The notes under the pieces: model-generated
What the model was told of the DNA's origin: nothing
Databases searched by the model: none
Seen by the model: the letters and a program-made list of their open reading frames with translations, nothing else
Translations under genes and position numbers: made by a program
Part shown: positions 7,946-17,158 of the stretch, in pieces
Layout: every line of letters begins with the position of its first letter
How positions within the stretch are numbered: the stretch's first letter is position 1
NCBI GenBank assembly: GCA_046293135.1
Contig: JBKBPR010000001.1
Location: forward strand, 248,001 to 312,000
DNA length: 64,000 nt
Direction of reading: 5' to 3'
DNA from: UBA2638 sp046293135
GTDB taxonomy: Bacteria > Pseudomonadota > Alphaproteobacteria > Micavibrionales > Micavibrionaceae

Positions 7946-8476
7946 ATGATTGAAACAATAATTGCAAAAGTCGGCGTTCCGGCGCTGATCGGGGTTTTGT
8001 CCGAAGCGCTGGGCAAGGTCAATAATCCGGTGACGCGCGGTGCGTCGGAGGCGTTGGGCAAGGTTGATGAGGCTTTGCGCAGCGGCGGTATTTCCCAAGA
8101 ACAGCTCGAAGAGGTCAACCGCCATATCGAGGTTATGGCCAAGACGCAGGCCGAGGAATACAAGGCGGGGATTGAGCAGGTCAACAAATCCCTCCGCGCC
8201 GAAATTGTGTCGGATGATAAATATGTGCGGCGGATGCGCCCCACTTTCGGCTATTTGATGGCGGTGACATGGGCGGCGCAAATGCTGGGAATTGCCTATG
8301 TGATCGTCTTTGAAACGGCGCAGGCCGGTGTGGTTCTGGCGGCGATGAGCTCACTCAGCGCGATCTGGGCGGTCGGGCTTTCCGTGCTTGGCATTTACGT
8401 GTATAAACGCAGCGAGGATAAGCGCATCGGCGGCGGGAGCGGCGAAATTATTTTTTGGAATGATATGAAAAAATAA
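7946..8476 (+). CDS. Holin, 3TM family (gene-transfer-agent type)
   Basis: The product has 176 residues. The N-terminal half is soluble and helical (LSEALGKV occurs near residues 18-25 and an EALGKVDEAL repeat near 34-43). It is followed by RRMRPTFGYLMAV and three membrane spans between about residues 97 and 152. This arrangement matches the 'holin of 3TMs, for gene-transfer release' family described in Rhodobacter-type gene transfer agents. It would form the membrane lesion that releases the SleB endolysin encoded just upstream. It is the last phage gene in the window. Confidence 0.82.
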   Translation: MIETIIAKVGVPALIGVLSEALGKVNNPVTRGASEALGKVDEALRSGGISQEQLEEVNRHIEVMAKTQAEEYKAGIEQVNKSLRAEIVSDDKYVRRMRPTFGYLMAVTWAAQMLGIAYVIVFETAQAGVVLAAMSSLSAIWAVGLSVLGIYVYKRSEDKRIGGGSGEIIFWNDMKK

Positions 8477-8489
8477 TGCGGTTTTTTCT

Positions 8490-8518
8490 TTGCAGTGCGG
8501 GAGTTTGGAGTATATTAA
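8490..8518 (+). promoter_or_regulatory. Candidate sigma-70 promoter for nhaA
   Basis: TTGCAG, a 17-base spacer and TATTAA lie 50 bases upstream of the nhaA start and after the holin stop. The match is moderate and found by eye only. Confidence 0.45.
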
Positions 8519-8567
8519 AAGCCTGTAATTTATAAAAATCCCAACAGACAAAAGACAGAAATCGGCC

Positions 8568-9851
8568 ATGCAACCAGCGACAGCACCAAAGAATAATCCT
8601 TATAAAAATGCCTTTATTTATGTGCAGAAGTTCTTCCAGATGTCTGCGGCTGGCGGGATATTTCTGGCGATTTCTGCGGTTGTGGCGCTGATTGTCGCCA
8701 ATTCCAGCTTGTATCCTTATTATGATTATTTTTTACATGATATTACCTTTCGGATTGGGTTTGATGATATCAATGATACGTTTGACCATGAAATCCGAAA
8801 GCCGCTGTTGCTCTGGATCAATGATGGTTTTATGGCGATCTTTTTCCTGCTGGTCGGGCTTGAGATCAAGCGTGAGGTTGTCAGCGGTGAGCTATCAACC
8901 CGCTCCCGCGCCTTATTGCCCGCCATTGCCGCTGTCGGCGGGATGGTCGTTCCGGCGCTGATTTATGCTTATATCAACTGGGATAGCCCAGAGAATCTGC
9001 GCGGTTGGGCTATTCCTGCGGCAACCGATATCGCCTTTGCGCTTGGTATCCTGAGCCTTTTGGGAACACGCGCCCCGATCCGCCTAAAGGTTTTGCTGAC
9101 CGCGATTGCGATTATTGATGATATCGGCGCGATTTTGATTATTGCGGTGTTCTATACCGCTGAAATTGCGTTTGTGCCGATGGTGTTTGCCTATGCGGCT
9201 CTGGTTGTCATGTTCATGATGAACAATCGCGGTGTCAGCAATATCGCGCCCTATATTCTTGTCGGGACAATCCTTTGGGTTGCGGTGTTGAAAACGGGTG
9301 TTCATGCGACCTTGGCGGGAGTGGTGACGGCGTTCTTTATCCCGATGACCTGTCCTCGCGATAAGAATTACTCCCCGCTCAAAGATTTGGAACACGCGCT
9401 GCACCCTTGGGTGGCGTTCTTTATCCTGCCGCTTTTTGCCTTTGCCAATGCCGGCGTTCCGTTCCATGACGTGTCCTTTAAATCCTTCCTTGATCCGGTG
9501 ACATTGGGGATTATTCTGGGGCTGGTGATCGGGAAACAGGTCGGTATTTTCTCCCTGCTATGGCTGTGTATCAAGCTCGGTATCTCGCCGATGATCAAGG
9601 GGTTGAGCTGGATACATTTATATGCCGTATCCGTTTTGTGCGGGGTCGGATTTACCATGTCGCTGTTTATCGGGATGCTGGCCTTTGAGGATATCGAGCA
9701 TCAGGCGGCTATCCGTCTTGGCGTTTTGAGCGGCTCTATGATTTCCGCTGTGCTTGGGTATTTGTTGATCTACTACGCGCCGCAAGCCCAAGACCCTGAG
9801 CCTGGCGAAGATGTTGAGTCAGAACCAGCCAAAAAAGAAGCAAAAGCCTGA
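8568..9851 (+). CDS. nhaA: Na+/H+ antiporter NhaA
   Basis: The product has 427 residues, an inner-membrane sodium/proton antiporter for pH and salt homeostasis. About 12 membrane spans are visible. The family hallmarks are present: FLLVGLEIKREVVSGEL near residue 97, then PAATDIAFALGIL and AIIDDIGAILIIAVFYT with the paired aspartates that bind the ion, and GVGFTMSLFIG near the end. An acidic hydrophilic tail of about 30 residues follows the last span. A candidate promoter lies at 8490. It is the first host gene to the right of the phage block and is monocistronic, with a hairpin after it. Confidence 0.95.
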   Translation: MQPATAPKNNPYKNAFIYVQKFFQMSAAGGIFLAISAVVALIVANSSLYPYYDYFLHDITFRIGFDDINDTFDHEIRKPLLLWINDGFMAIFFLLVGLEIKREVVSGELSTRSRALLPAIAAVGGMVVPALIYAYINWDSPENLRGWAIPAATDIAFALGILSLLGTRAPIRLKVLLTAIAIIDDIGAILIIAVFYTAEIAFVPMVFAYAALVVMFMMNNRGVSNIAPYILVGTILWVAVLKTGVHATLAGVVTAFFIPMTCPRDKNYSPLKDLEHALHPWVAFFILPLFAFANAGVPFHDVSFKSFLDPVTLGIILGLVIGKQVGIFSLLWLCIKLGISPMIKGLSWIHLYAVSVLCGVGFTMSLFIGMLAFEDIEHQAAIRLGVLSGSMISAVLGYLLIYYAPQAQDPEPGEDVESEPAKKEAKA

Positions 9852-9877
9852 TTTGTTCTATTTTAACTCTGATTTAC

Positions 9878-9915
9878 AGGGGGGAGCGTTTGTTACGCTG
9901 TCCCCTTAAATTTTA
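9878..9915 (+). terminator. Probable terminator after nhaA
   Basis: AGGGG...AGCG pairs with CGCT..CCCCT, with one mismatch, around the loop TTTGTTA, followed by a T/A-rich run (TTAAATTTT). It is less perfect than the other terminators in the window. Confidence 0.45.
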
Positions 9916-10073
9916 CTGTATCTTGCCCCCCTGTTCCCCCTGTTCAGCGTTCATAAAATACAGTACCTTAATTGATGTGAATTAAGCGAAATTTTACGAT
10001 TTCGTCTCATACTCAATCTCGCAATGCCGATTCCGGCGTTTCACAACTCCGCTAACGCTCCCATGAGGATAGA

Positions 10074-11519
10074 ATGACTGAGAAAACCGAAATTACGATT
10101 GCCCGCGGTGACGGGATTGGCCCCGAGATTATGGATGCGACATTGCGCATTCTGGAGGCGGCTGGCGCGGCGCTGATTTATGATGAGATCGAGATTGGCG
10201 AGGCTGTCTATAAGCGCGGTGTGAAAAACGGGATTGAGGAAAGCGCTTGGGAGTCCTTGCGCCGTACGAAAGTATTCCTCAAAGCGCCGATCACAACCCC
10301 GCAAGGCGGCGGGTTTAAATCGCTCAATGTGACTATTCGTAAATCGCTCTCGATGTATGCGAATGTGCGCCCTTGCGTGTCTTATGCGCCTTATGTCGAA
10401 ACCAACCACCCGAATATGGATCTGGTGATTATCCGCGAGAATGAAGAAGATTTATATGGCGGGATTGAGTATCGCCAATCGCAAGAGGTTATGGCCTCGC
10501 TCAAGATTATCTCTCGCCCCGGAACGGAGCGGATTGTGCGCTATGCGTTTGAATATGCCCGCGCCAATGGCCGCAAGCGCGTGACCTGTATGACCAAGGA
10601 CAATATCATGAAAATGTCCGATGGTCTGTTTCACAAGGTTTTTGACGATATTGCGACTGAATATCCGGATATCGCCACCGATCATATGATTATCGATATC
10701 GGCACGGCCAAGGTCGCCAATGCGCCGCATTTGTTTGATGTGATTGTAACGCCGAATTTATACGGCGATATTATTTCCGATGTCGCCGCCGAGGTCACCG
10801 GCTCTGTCGGTTTGGGCGGGTCGAGCAATGTCGGTGATAACTTTGCGATGTTTGAGGCTGTGCACGGCTCTGCGCCTGATATTGCGGGGAAGGGGATTGC
10901 CAATCCTTCGGGGCTGCTACTGGGCGCGGTGATGATGCTTGTGCATGTCGGGCAGGGCGATTGCGCGGCCAAGATTCACAATGCGTGGCTAAAAACGATT
11001 GAAGACGGCATTCATACAGGCGAGATTTTCCGTCCGAAAACCAGCGCGAAACAAGTGGGAACAGCCGAATTTTGCGAAGCGGTGATTGAGCGTTTGGGGC
11101 AAAAGCCCGATAAGCTGAAAATTGCTGATTATTCCGGCGTTCCGGCGGGCGGGATGAAAATTCCAAGGCTCAAGACCTATGAGGTCGAGAAAAAAGAGCG
11201 TGTCGGCGTTGATGTGACGATCAACTGGGATCATTCTGCCGACCATCTGGTACAGGCGATCAAGGGCTGTGTGCCCGAGGCGCTGGAGCTGATGATGATT
11301 TCCAATCGCGGTACAAAGGTCTGGCCGGACGGGCAGGCCGAGACGTTCTGCTGCGATAACTGGCGTTTGCGGTTCAAGGCGCGTAACGGCACAGTCAAGA
11401 CATCGGAGATTATCGAGCTGCTTGATCGGGTCAATAAGGCCGAGGTGAATTTCAGCAAGGCTGTGATTTTACACACCTTTGACGGCCAACCCGGTTTTAC
11501 AGTGGCGCAGGGCGAATAA
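10074..11519 (+). CDS. icd: NADP-dependent isocitrate dehydrogenase (long type)
   Basis: The product has 481 residues and converts isocitrate to 2-oxoglutarate and CO2 with NADP in the TCA cycle. It has the IDH/IMDH fold: an N-terminal nucleotide region (ARGDGIGPEIM), the substrate loop KSLNVTIRKSLSMYANVRPC (about residues 83-102), NLYGDIISD, and HGSAPDIAGKGIANPSGLLL. A C-terminal domain of about 150 residues follows, as in the Rickettsia and Thermus enzymes, which are longer than the 416-aa E. coli Icd. GAGGAT precedes the ATG. This long form is normal in part of the Alphaproteobacteria. Confidence 0.92.
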   Translation: MTEKTEITIARGDGIGPEIMDATLRILEAAGAALIYDEIEIGEAVYKRGVKNGIEESAWESLRRTKVFLKAPITTPQGGGFKSLNVTIRKSLSMYANVRPCVSYAPYVETNHPNMDLVIIRENEEDLYGGIEYRQSQEVMASLKIISRPGTERIVRYAFEYARANGRKRVTCMTKDNIMKMSDGLFHKVFDDIATEYPDIATDHMIIDIGTAKVANAPHLFDVIVTPNLYGDIISDVAAEVTGSVGLGGSSNVGDNFAMFEAVHGSAPDIAGKGIANPSGLLLGAVMMLVHVGQGDCAAKIHNAWLKTIEDGIHTGEIFRPKTSAKQVGTAEFCEAVIERLGQKPDKLKIADYSGVPAGGMKIPRLKTYEVEKKERVGVDVTINWDHSADHLVQAIKGCVPEALELMMISNRGTKVWPDGQAETFCCDNWRLRFKARNGTVKTSEIIELLDRVNKAEVNFSKAVILHTFDGQPGFTVAQGE

Positions 11520-11538
11520 AGTTTGGTAGAATAGAAAA

Positions 11539-12300
11539 ATGATCATTCATAAAAAGAACTATTTGGGACTTATATTTTGTCTGTTGGCGCTGTTGTCAGT
11601 ATTTGTTACACAACCAAATCAGTTACATGCTCAGGAATATTCTATAGATAGGGAAGCATCTCAGTATTTTCCGAATATTCTGGATTCTCATGTTCCTCGT
11701 CATGAAATGTTGAGTAGAAGCAATGTTGAGCTTCCGCATGAGCCTATGATTAAAGAAGTGCGATTCACAAAACAAGATCCGCCGCGGACAATTAACGAAA
11801 GAATTGAAAGGCTCGTTCATGGTGTATTGCATGATATTCCGCCGACCTATGATCACTATGGCTATGAAATTCGCCGCTATATGAAGAGCATTTTAACGCC
11901 TCATGATCTTAATGATTCTTTGCATATTATCGAGAAGCTGCGTCAAGCAAGAACAGCTCGTATTATATTGGATTATTGGAGAAAAGAGCTGCAAAACGAA
12001 ATGGCTGAAATTGAAAAGGCAATAGAGGCCTCGCAAACGACAACATCCATGATTACGATGTTTCGGCATAATTCGGGAATAATCAATAAATTCATTCCTG
12101 ACCTTTATATGTGGATTGATAGAAACATCGAGTTTCTGGAGTATTTGCAAAGTATTAACGGAGAGTACTATGTTAACTATCCGTTCTATGAGTTCTCCAG
12201 ATCGGTTCAGGAAAGAACGGCAAGAGATCTCTACACAAAACGGGAGCAGGGGTTACGCGCTGTTATTGAATATGCTCCGTTTCGTGGCATGATTTATTGA
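11539..12300 (+). CDS. Secreted orphan protein
   Basis: The product has 253 residues. A signal peptide spans residues 1-31 (basic start, LGLIFCLLALLSVFV core, cleavage likely after HAQ), so it is periplasmic or exported. The mature part is helical, rich in Glu, Arg, Ile and Tyr, with no recognised motif. The gene is clearly A+T-richer than icd just upstream, which suggests a different history. It starts only 19 bases after icd, so it may be co-transcribed, and it is convergent with folD. I do not recognise the family. Confidence 0.65.
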   Translation: MIIHKKNYLGLIFCLLALLSVFVTQPNQLHAQEYSIDREASQYFPNILDSHVPRHEMLSRSNVELPHEPMIKEVRFTKQDPPRTINERIERLVHGVLHDIPPTYDHYGYEIRRYMKSILTPHDLNDSLHIIEKLRQARTARIILDYWRKELQNEMAEIEKAIEASQTTTSMITMFRHNSGIINKFIPDLYMWIDRNIEFLEYLQSINGEYYVNYPFYEFSRSVQERTARDLYTKREQGLRAVIEYAPFRGMIY

Positions 12301-12358
12301 GGACATTTGTTTGTAAATCTCGCATTGCTGCTGAGTTTGAGCGCTTTTGCTTAATGGG

Positions 12359-13201
12359 CTATTGCTTAATAGATGCAGCTTTGAGCGTGTTTTTGAGTAA
12401 GCAGGCAATTGTCATTGGTCCGACACCGCCCGGTACGGGGGTGATTGCACTGGCAATGCCCATCGCCTCTTGTGTTGCAACATCACCGCACAACTTTCCG
12501 CTTTCAAGGCGGTTGATCCCGACATCAATGACGATTGCGCCAAGCTGTATCCAGTTGGCCTTGACCATTTCAGGGCGGCCGACAGCGGCGATCAGAATAT
12601 CGGCCTGCGCACAAATATCGGGGAGGCGGCGGGTTTTAGAATGCGCCATCGTGACGGTGCAGTTCTCCTGAAGCATGAGCTGCGCCATCGGTTTGCCGAA
12701 AAGCAGCGAGCGGCCAATCACAACGGCATGAAGGCCGCTCAGGTCGCTGCGCACCGATTTTATTAGCATTAGACTGCCTTGTGGTGTGCAGGGCACAAGG
12801 CCGGAGGCATCGCCCGCAACCAGCTTGCCCTGATTGACAAAGCTCAAGCCGTCAACGTCTTTTTCAGGGGCAATGCTCTGGATCAGGGCATCACTATCCA
12901 GATGTGCCGGAACGGGGAGCTGTAGCAAAATTCCGTGAACATCAGGATCGGCATTAAAGCTGTTGATCGCGTCTTGAACGTCTTTTTGACTGGCGTTTTC
13001 AGGCAGGCGGCATTCAAAGCTGCGGATTCCCGTTTGTTCGCAGGCCTTGATCTTGTTGCCGACATAAACGTGAGAGGCCGGATCATCGCCGACCAGAATA
13101 ACCGCCAGTCCTGGTTTTACTGAGGAGGTTGAAACAGAGCTTGCGATTTGCTCTCTCAAAGCCGCTGCTGCCGCTTTGCCGTCAATAAGTGTTGTATCCA
13201 T
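12359..13201 (-). CDS. folD: Bifunctional methylenetetrahydrofolate dehydrogenase/cyclohydrolase FolD
   Basis: The product has 280 residues. It interconverts 5,10-methylene-, 5,10-methenyl- and 10-formyl-tetrahydrofolate in the cytoplasm, feeding purine synthesis (compare purH at 43.8 kb). It shows the catalytic YVGNK (Tyr46, Lys50), GILLQLPVP near 95, the EKDVDG motif, GRSLLFGKPMAQLM (NADP region) and the C-terminal ITPVPGGVGPMT. The length is normal. It is convergent with the preceding secreted gene, and yggT lies 110 bases upstream on the same strand. Confidence 0.96.
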   Translation of the reverse strand: MDTTLIDGKAAAAALREQIASSVSTSSVKPGLAVILVGDDPASHVYVGNKIKACEQTGIRSFECRLPENASQKDVQDAINSFNADPDVHGILLQLPVPAHLDSDALIQSIAPEKDVDGLSFVNQGKLVAGDASGLVPCTPQGSLMLIKSVRSDLSGLHAVVIGRSLLFGKPMAQLMLQENCTVTMAHSKTRRLPDICAQADILIAAVGRPEMVKANWIQLGAIVIDVGINRLESGKLCGDVATQEAMGIASAITPVPGGVGPMTIACLLKNTLKAASIKQ

Positions 13202-13312
13202 TCGTATCTTAATCTCTATCTATCTCATGAAAGAAGAGCGCATTTGACAACGCGCCCCTCAGGAATATGTAATGCCGCAGCAGGGATACAAGATTTTACA
13301 ACGATAGTAAAC

Positions 13313-13612
13313 CTAGTAGTGCACTAGCGAGCCATAAAAAAGTCGCCAAATAACCAGATGATCAATGAGCTGTAGGCCAATGATCACAATCAGAGGTGTT
13401 AGATCAATGCCGCCGACAGGGGGGATATATTTGCGGAGCGGAGTATAGACGGGGTCGGTGGCGCGTTTTAAAAGGGCAACCAGATTGCGCGCCTGTTCGT
13501 TTTCGGCATTGATCACGTTAAATGCGATAAGCCAGCTCATGGCCACTTGTACGATAATAATCAGGATATACACGAAAATGAGTGTGCTGAGGAGATAGGC
13601 CAGTGCAAACAT
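13313..13612 (-). CDS. YggT family membrane protein
   Basis: The product has 99 residues with two membrane spans (about residues 5-28 and 75-95). Between them is the family pattern NLVALLKRATDPVYTPLRKYIPPVGGIDLTP, typical of YggT/Ycf19 proteins involved in osmotic stress tolerance, membrane organisation or division in different bacteria. It lies 110 bases upstream of folD on the same strand and is divergent from the protease-like gene at 13728. Confidence 0.88.
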   Translation of the reverse strand: MFALAYLLSTLIFVYILIIIVQVAMSWLIAFNVINAENEQARNLVALLKRATDPVYTPLRKYIPPVGGIDLTPLIVIIGLQLIDHLVIWRLFYGSLVHY

Positions 13613-13727
13613 AATAGGCTCCCATATTTGGAATGTGAGAATTTTTCTTTTTTATGATAGCACCGTGCTCGGGAATGTACAGGCACAAAGGCTGTTAAAA
13701 TTTACTTCACTTTCAGATTTCAGTGTT

Positions 13728-14537
13728 ATGCTTATTAAGATGTTTGGAACGCGTTTATTTTTTATAGTGTTGAGCATTATTGCGCTGGGCTTGATAGGCT
13801 GGGGTAATCCTGCCTATGCGCGCGGTTCTGCCGATGATCTTTGTAAAATGCCCAAGCCGACCCAAATTAATGTCAAACCCTCAACACAAGAGGTTTTGCT
13901 TATAACAAACCGCAGCCTTGCCGAAATGCAAAGCTTTGAGTCCAATACCGTTAATCCTCATGGCTTCGGTAGCGGGATTTCGGTGACGCAAGGGCTGGCC
14001 AAGGGGCAGATCAACACCAAAGCCGAAGTTCGCCTGAATTATCTTACATATCCAAGATTGGGCGTGGCTTGTATCTGGTATGAAAGCATTGATATTTCTC
14101 TGGATATTGACCCGCATGTTTATATCGCCAAAGAGGTTCACCGTGACCGCTGTATGGGCGCGGCGGTGTTAGAGCATGAAATGAAGCATGTGAATGTTGA
14201 TCGGGCTATCGTGAACAGATACGCCAATATCATGGGGCAGAAAATTTACGGGGAGCTACAGCAACGGGGCTTTATGGCTGGCCCTGTGAGAGCCGAGGAG
14301 GCCGAAGCTGTCGCGGAACGCATGAAGCGTACTGTCCTGCAAATCGTGGAAATAGAAAACAAGCGTATGGAGCTTGACCGCGCCGATATGCAAGCGGCAG
14401 TCGATACGGCGGAGGAATATCAGCGCGTTGCCAATATGTGTCCAGATTTTAGAATGACGCCTGAGATGTTGGGGCAGGGGCATAATCACCGCTCAGGCAA
14501 TCGTGCTGCGCGCTCATCACGATCATCCCGGCGGTGA
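13728..14537 (+). CDS. Putative secreted zinc metalloprotease-like protein (HExxH-type)
   Basis: The product has 269 residues from ATG 13728, chosen because a signal peptide follows it directly (hydrophobic residues 9-25, then AYARG). The mature protein carries LEHEMKHVNVDRA with a His150-Glu-Met-Lys-His154 zinc-binding pattern and a long helical C-terminus, resembling DUF922-type predicted secreted proteases. The C-terminal tail is rich in Arg, Ser and His. It is convergent with the His-rich protein at 14571. Protease activity is inferred from the motif only. Confidence 0.65.
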   Translation: MLIKMFGTRLFFIVLSIIALGLIGWGNPAYARGSADDLCKMPKPTQINVKPSTQEVLLITNRSLAEMQSFESNTVNPHGFGSGISVTQGLAKGQINTKAEVRLNYLTYPRLGVACIWYESIDISLDIDPHVYIAKEVHRDRCMGAAVLEHEMKHVNVDRAIVNRYANIMGQKIYGELQQRGFMAGPVRAEEAEAVAERMKRTVLQIVEIENKRMELDRADMQAAVDTAEEYQRVANMCPDFRMTPEMLGQGHNHRSGNRAARSSRSSRR

Positions 14538-14570
14538 TTTTTGGGTTCCAAGCTTTAATTCCTAAATCTT

Positions 14571-15155
14571 TTAGCGCCTGCGGGAGTCGTGATTGCGGCC
14601 ATGCCCATGCCTGTTTCGGTTGTTGTGGCGTGCATCATGCTTGCGTGTGTGGCTGTGATGATGGTGATGCACAACATGGCGCGGCGGCGCTGTTTTATAG
14701 ACAACGGGTCTTGGCTGAACATAGACAACGCGGGGCGGCGGCGTATGATAGACAACCCGCGCCGGCGGCGGTGAGACGACACGGTGGTGATAAACAACGG
14801 GGTATCCGCCGTCAAAAAGCGTGTAATACGGATCAATCACATAAAGATCGCGGTGCACCATCTCCATGACCATGCTGCGCAGTTCGATAGGCCCTGCCGA
14901 TAGGCTCACAACCTCCCAACGATTGCCGTGGCGGTGACAGGCTTGCGCAAAGCCAACCTCCAGACGGCCATTGAGGAATGTGCTTTTGGTGTAATCACGG
15001 CAAGCACCGCGCGCTTCGGCTGGGCTGATGTTCAAGGTCATCGCCGCGGCCAATCCGAGCGTGAACATGGATAGTTTTGAGCGCGAAAAAATGCGCCTGG
15101 TTATTGGCGTGCTTTTGGGCGCGTTGTTTCGGGAGGCGTGTTGTTTTGGTTTCAT
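14571..15155 (-). CDS. Exported His/Pro/Tyr-rich orphan protein
   Basis: The product has 194 residues from ATG 15155, which has AAAGGA about 9 bases upstream. Upstream TTG 15176 is less likely. The basic N-terminus is followed by a hydrophobic segment and an Ala-X-Ala-like site (SPAEARG), so it is exported. The middle contains a C-x13-CH-type region, and the C-terminal 80 residues are low-complexity with many PPPARVVY-like repeats and clusters of His and Arg (five consecutive His). Metal binding is possible but unproven. No family is recognised. Confidence 0.6.
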   Translation of the reverse strand: MKPKQHASRNNAPKSTPITRRIFSRSKLSMFTLGLAAAMTLNISPAEARGACRDYTKSTFLNGRLEVGFAQACHRHGNRWEVVSLSAGPIELRSMVMEMVHRDLYVIDPYYTLFDGGYPVVYHHRVVSPPPARVVYHTPPPRVVYVQPRPVVYKTAPPRHVVHHHHHSHTRKHDARHNNRNRHGHGRNHDSRRR

Positions 15156-15174
15156 TGATCGGGTTCCTTTTATC

Positions 15175-15195
15175 AAGGCCTTTCAATCAGGCCTT
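15175..15195. repeat. Inverted repeat upstream of the His-rich gene
   Basis: A perfect 7-bp palindrome pair AAGGCCT-N7-AGGCCTT lies 20 bases upstream of the reverse-strand ATG at 15155, in its 5' leader. It could be an operator or a leader hairpin. Confidence 0.5.
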
Positions 15196-15395
15196 TTGAG
15201 GGTTGTTATTGTGTTTAATACGGCGGTGATTTTGAAATCCTTCGCCGCGGAAACTCTTGTTAGAAATCATATCCCAGTAAAAATCGGCAATATGCAAAGC
15301 GCAGAACTCCGGTCTTTTCTTATGGTGAAATTTCGGTATACTGCGCTCTTGAGGAAATTTTAAAGTGCCAACCAAATTCAAGCGGAGAAGTCCCG

Positions 15396-16442
15396 ATGCG
15401 CCGTCATAATCTATTGCTGTTGATGTTTTCGCTTTTTGTGCTGGCCGCCTGTTTCCCTGAAAAGGATGACACATCTGCCGCCGAGGTGTCTGAAGTATCT
15501 GAGGCATCGGAGGCATCGGAGGCATCGGAGGCATCGGAGGCGATGATGGAATCGCAAGAGGATGAGCAAATAGTTTCAATAACGCTTGGCCCAGGAGCGC
15601 AAGGAGAGCAAGCACCCGATGTCGATGTGAATGCGGTTTATAATAAAATGATGACAGAGGAGTTTCCGGCCTCGATGATGTATTACGGCACGCCGATTGA
15701 CCCGATGTGTTTCGCGCAGATGGGCAATTCAGAGGAAGTGCAAGAAATCATTCAGCTCGACCAGTGCGATAACGGCGCATTCGTCGTGGAGGAGTATTTC
15801 TTTGACAAGCCCTATTCACGCGGCGCGGCATACCGTGATGCGGACGATGAAGAGCCTATGGGCATTGCGCGGCCTTATGTGATGTATGAAATTGTGCCGC
15901 CTCAAGATATGAGCAGTGACGAAGTTCTGATACAAATTACATGGAGCGGCGGTGGAACGGGGCAATTCTCGTCCTTGTTCAAAATGAAGCGCGATGGCGA
16001 TACGCTGCGGGTTATCAGGCCTTATGGCGGCGGTGATCGCTGTAATAACGGTGTGCATCATTACAAGATTGATGAAAGCGGCGCGGTGGTTTATGGCCTC
16101 AATGCAACGCCTTATGATCTGGTGGCGATGGGCGGCGACCCTGAGCGCGCCGTGATGCAATCCTTACCCGCTTATGATGTTCTGGATGCTTGCGCGGCGT
16201 GTTGCTATGGAACGCTTAATTACAATGAGGGGCGTTTTTACGGAGTTTCTTTAAGTGAAAATCTTGCCGAAACGCTCGCCAGTCGTAATTATTCCGCCGA
16301 GGCGCAAGAAGAGCAATCAAAGCAGCTTTGTCTGGATAAAATGCTTGGCGATCTATTGGCAAGTTCACCGCAACGTGATTTTGCCGATCATGAATGGGCG
16401 GCGTTTATTGCCGAATTTGAAGCGGATTGTTTGAAAGATTGA
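15396..16442 (+). CDS. Lipoprotein with SEA tandem repeats, function unknown
   Basis: The product has 348 residues. A lipoprotein signal peptide ends in LAAC (Cys19), so the protein is membrane-anchored. Directly after the anchor lies an acidic linker with a run of Ser-Glu-Ala triplets encoded by a 9-base tandem repeat at 15497-15540. The globular part has several Cys (a CAACC pair near residue 267), suggesting disulfides in the periplasm. The ATG follows AGCGGAGAAG. No known family is recognised. The repeat allows in-frame length variation. Confidence 0.65.
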   Translation: MRRHNLLLLMFSLFVLAACFPEKDDTSAAEVSEVSEASEASEASEASEAMMESQEDEQIVSITLGPGAQGEQAPDVDVNAVYNKMMTEEFPASMMYYGTPIDPMCFAQMGNSEEVQEIIQLDQCDNGAFVVEEYFFDKPYSRGAAYRDADDEEPMGIARPYVMYEIVPPQDMSSDEVLIQITWSGGGTGQFSSLFKMKRDGDTLRVIRPYGGGDRCNNGVHHYKIDESGAVVYGLNATPYDLVAMGGDPERAVMQSLPAYDVLDACAACCYGTLNYNEGRFYGVSLSENLAETLASRNYSAEAQEEQSKQLCLDKMLGDLLASSPQRDFADHEWAAFIAEFEADCLKD

Positions 16443-16499
16443 TTTGAAAATTAATGATTTGATCTATTTTTATTGTTTATCTTTATTGGGAGAAAAATT

Positions 16500-17051
16500 A
16501 TGAGCTCTGAAAATCATAAACCGAAAATCGTTGATGTTGATGTTATCGACGAGAACGAAAACCGCGATGCGCGCAAAAAAGATGCGCCGAAAATTATTGC
16601 GCTGCCGCCGAATATTTTGTTGGTGATGATTGTTGCCGGATTGGTGCTTAACTGGCTGTTTCCCGTCTCCTTTGGCCATATGTGGGGTGGAGCGGGACTA
16701 ATGATCTTGGGGCTTTCGATCGGTCTGATTTTTTGGTGCAAGATTTTATTTGATAGGGCCGAAACGAATATTCGCCCTGACTTGCCGACCCATGCGATTG
16801 TCACGGAAGGGCCTTTTAAATATTCCCGCAACCCGATTTATTTGGCGTTTTTGTTGGGGTTCTCCGGTTTGGCAATGCTTGCCGATGCGCCTATAATGCT
16901 GCTGCTACTCCCCATTTTGTGGTTTGTGCTTGAGCGTTACGTCATCCGCCCCGAAGAAGAGTATCTGGCCGAAAAATTTGGTGAAGAATATACCGATTAT
17001 ATGGGGCGCACCAACCGTTGGGTGGGCGTGAAGCAGGACTTCTTCTCCTGA
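16500..17051 (+). CDS. Isoprenylcysteine/phospholipid methyltransferase-like membrane protein (ICMT/PEMT family)
   Basis: The product has 183 residues. The ATG at 16500 is preferred over 16473 because GGGAG lies 7 bases upstream. A charged cytoplasmic start is followed by about four spans and the family signature VTEGPFKYSRNPIYLAFLL (about residues 101-119), then a C-terminal EEEYLAEKFGEEYTDY. These are the SAM-binding hallmarks of ICMT/PEMT-like integral-membrane methyltransferases. The natural substrate in bacteria is usually unknown, and none can be inferred from the neighbours. Confidence 0.82.
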   Translation: MSSENHKPKIVDVDVIDENENRDARKKDAPKIIALPPNILLVMIVAGLVLNWLFPVSFGHMWGGAGLMILGLSIGLIFWCKILFDRAETNIRPDLPTHAIVTEGPFKYSRNPIYLAFLLGFSGLAMLADAPIMLLLLPILWFVLERYVIRPEEEYLAEKFGEEYTDYMGRTNRWVGVKQDFFS

Positions 17052-17158
17052 TATTCTTCGCGTAACGAAGATAAGCGGAGCGAAGGCTTTGCCACATAAT
17101 TTGCGTGTAACTGACTTGCATAGCTTACATAACCAGCTTTAACACAAGGAAATATTAT

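Noticed and set aside
15187..15615. 142-aa minus-strand frame with PMPPMPP repeats
   Set aside because: The repeats are the antisense of the Ser-Glu-Ala microsatellite of the lipoprotein gene, and the frame has no credible start.
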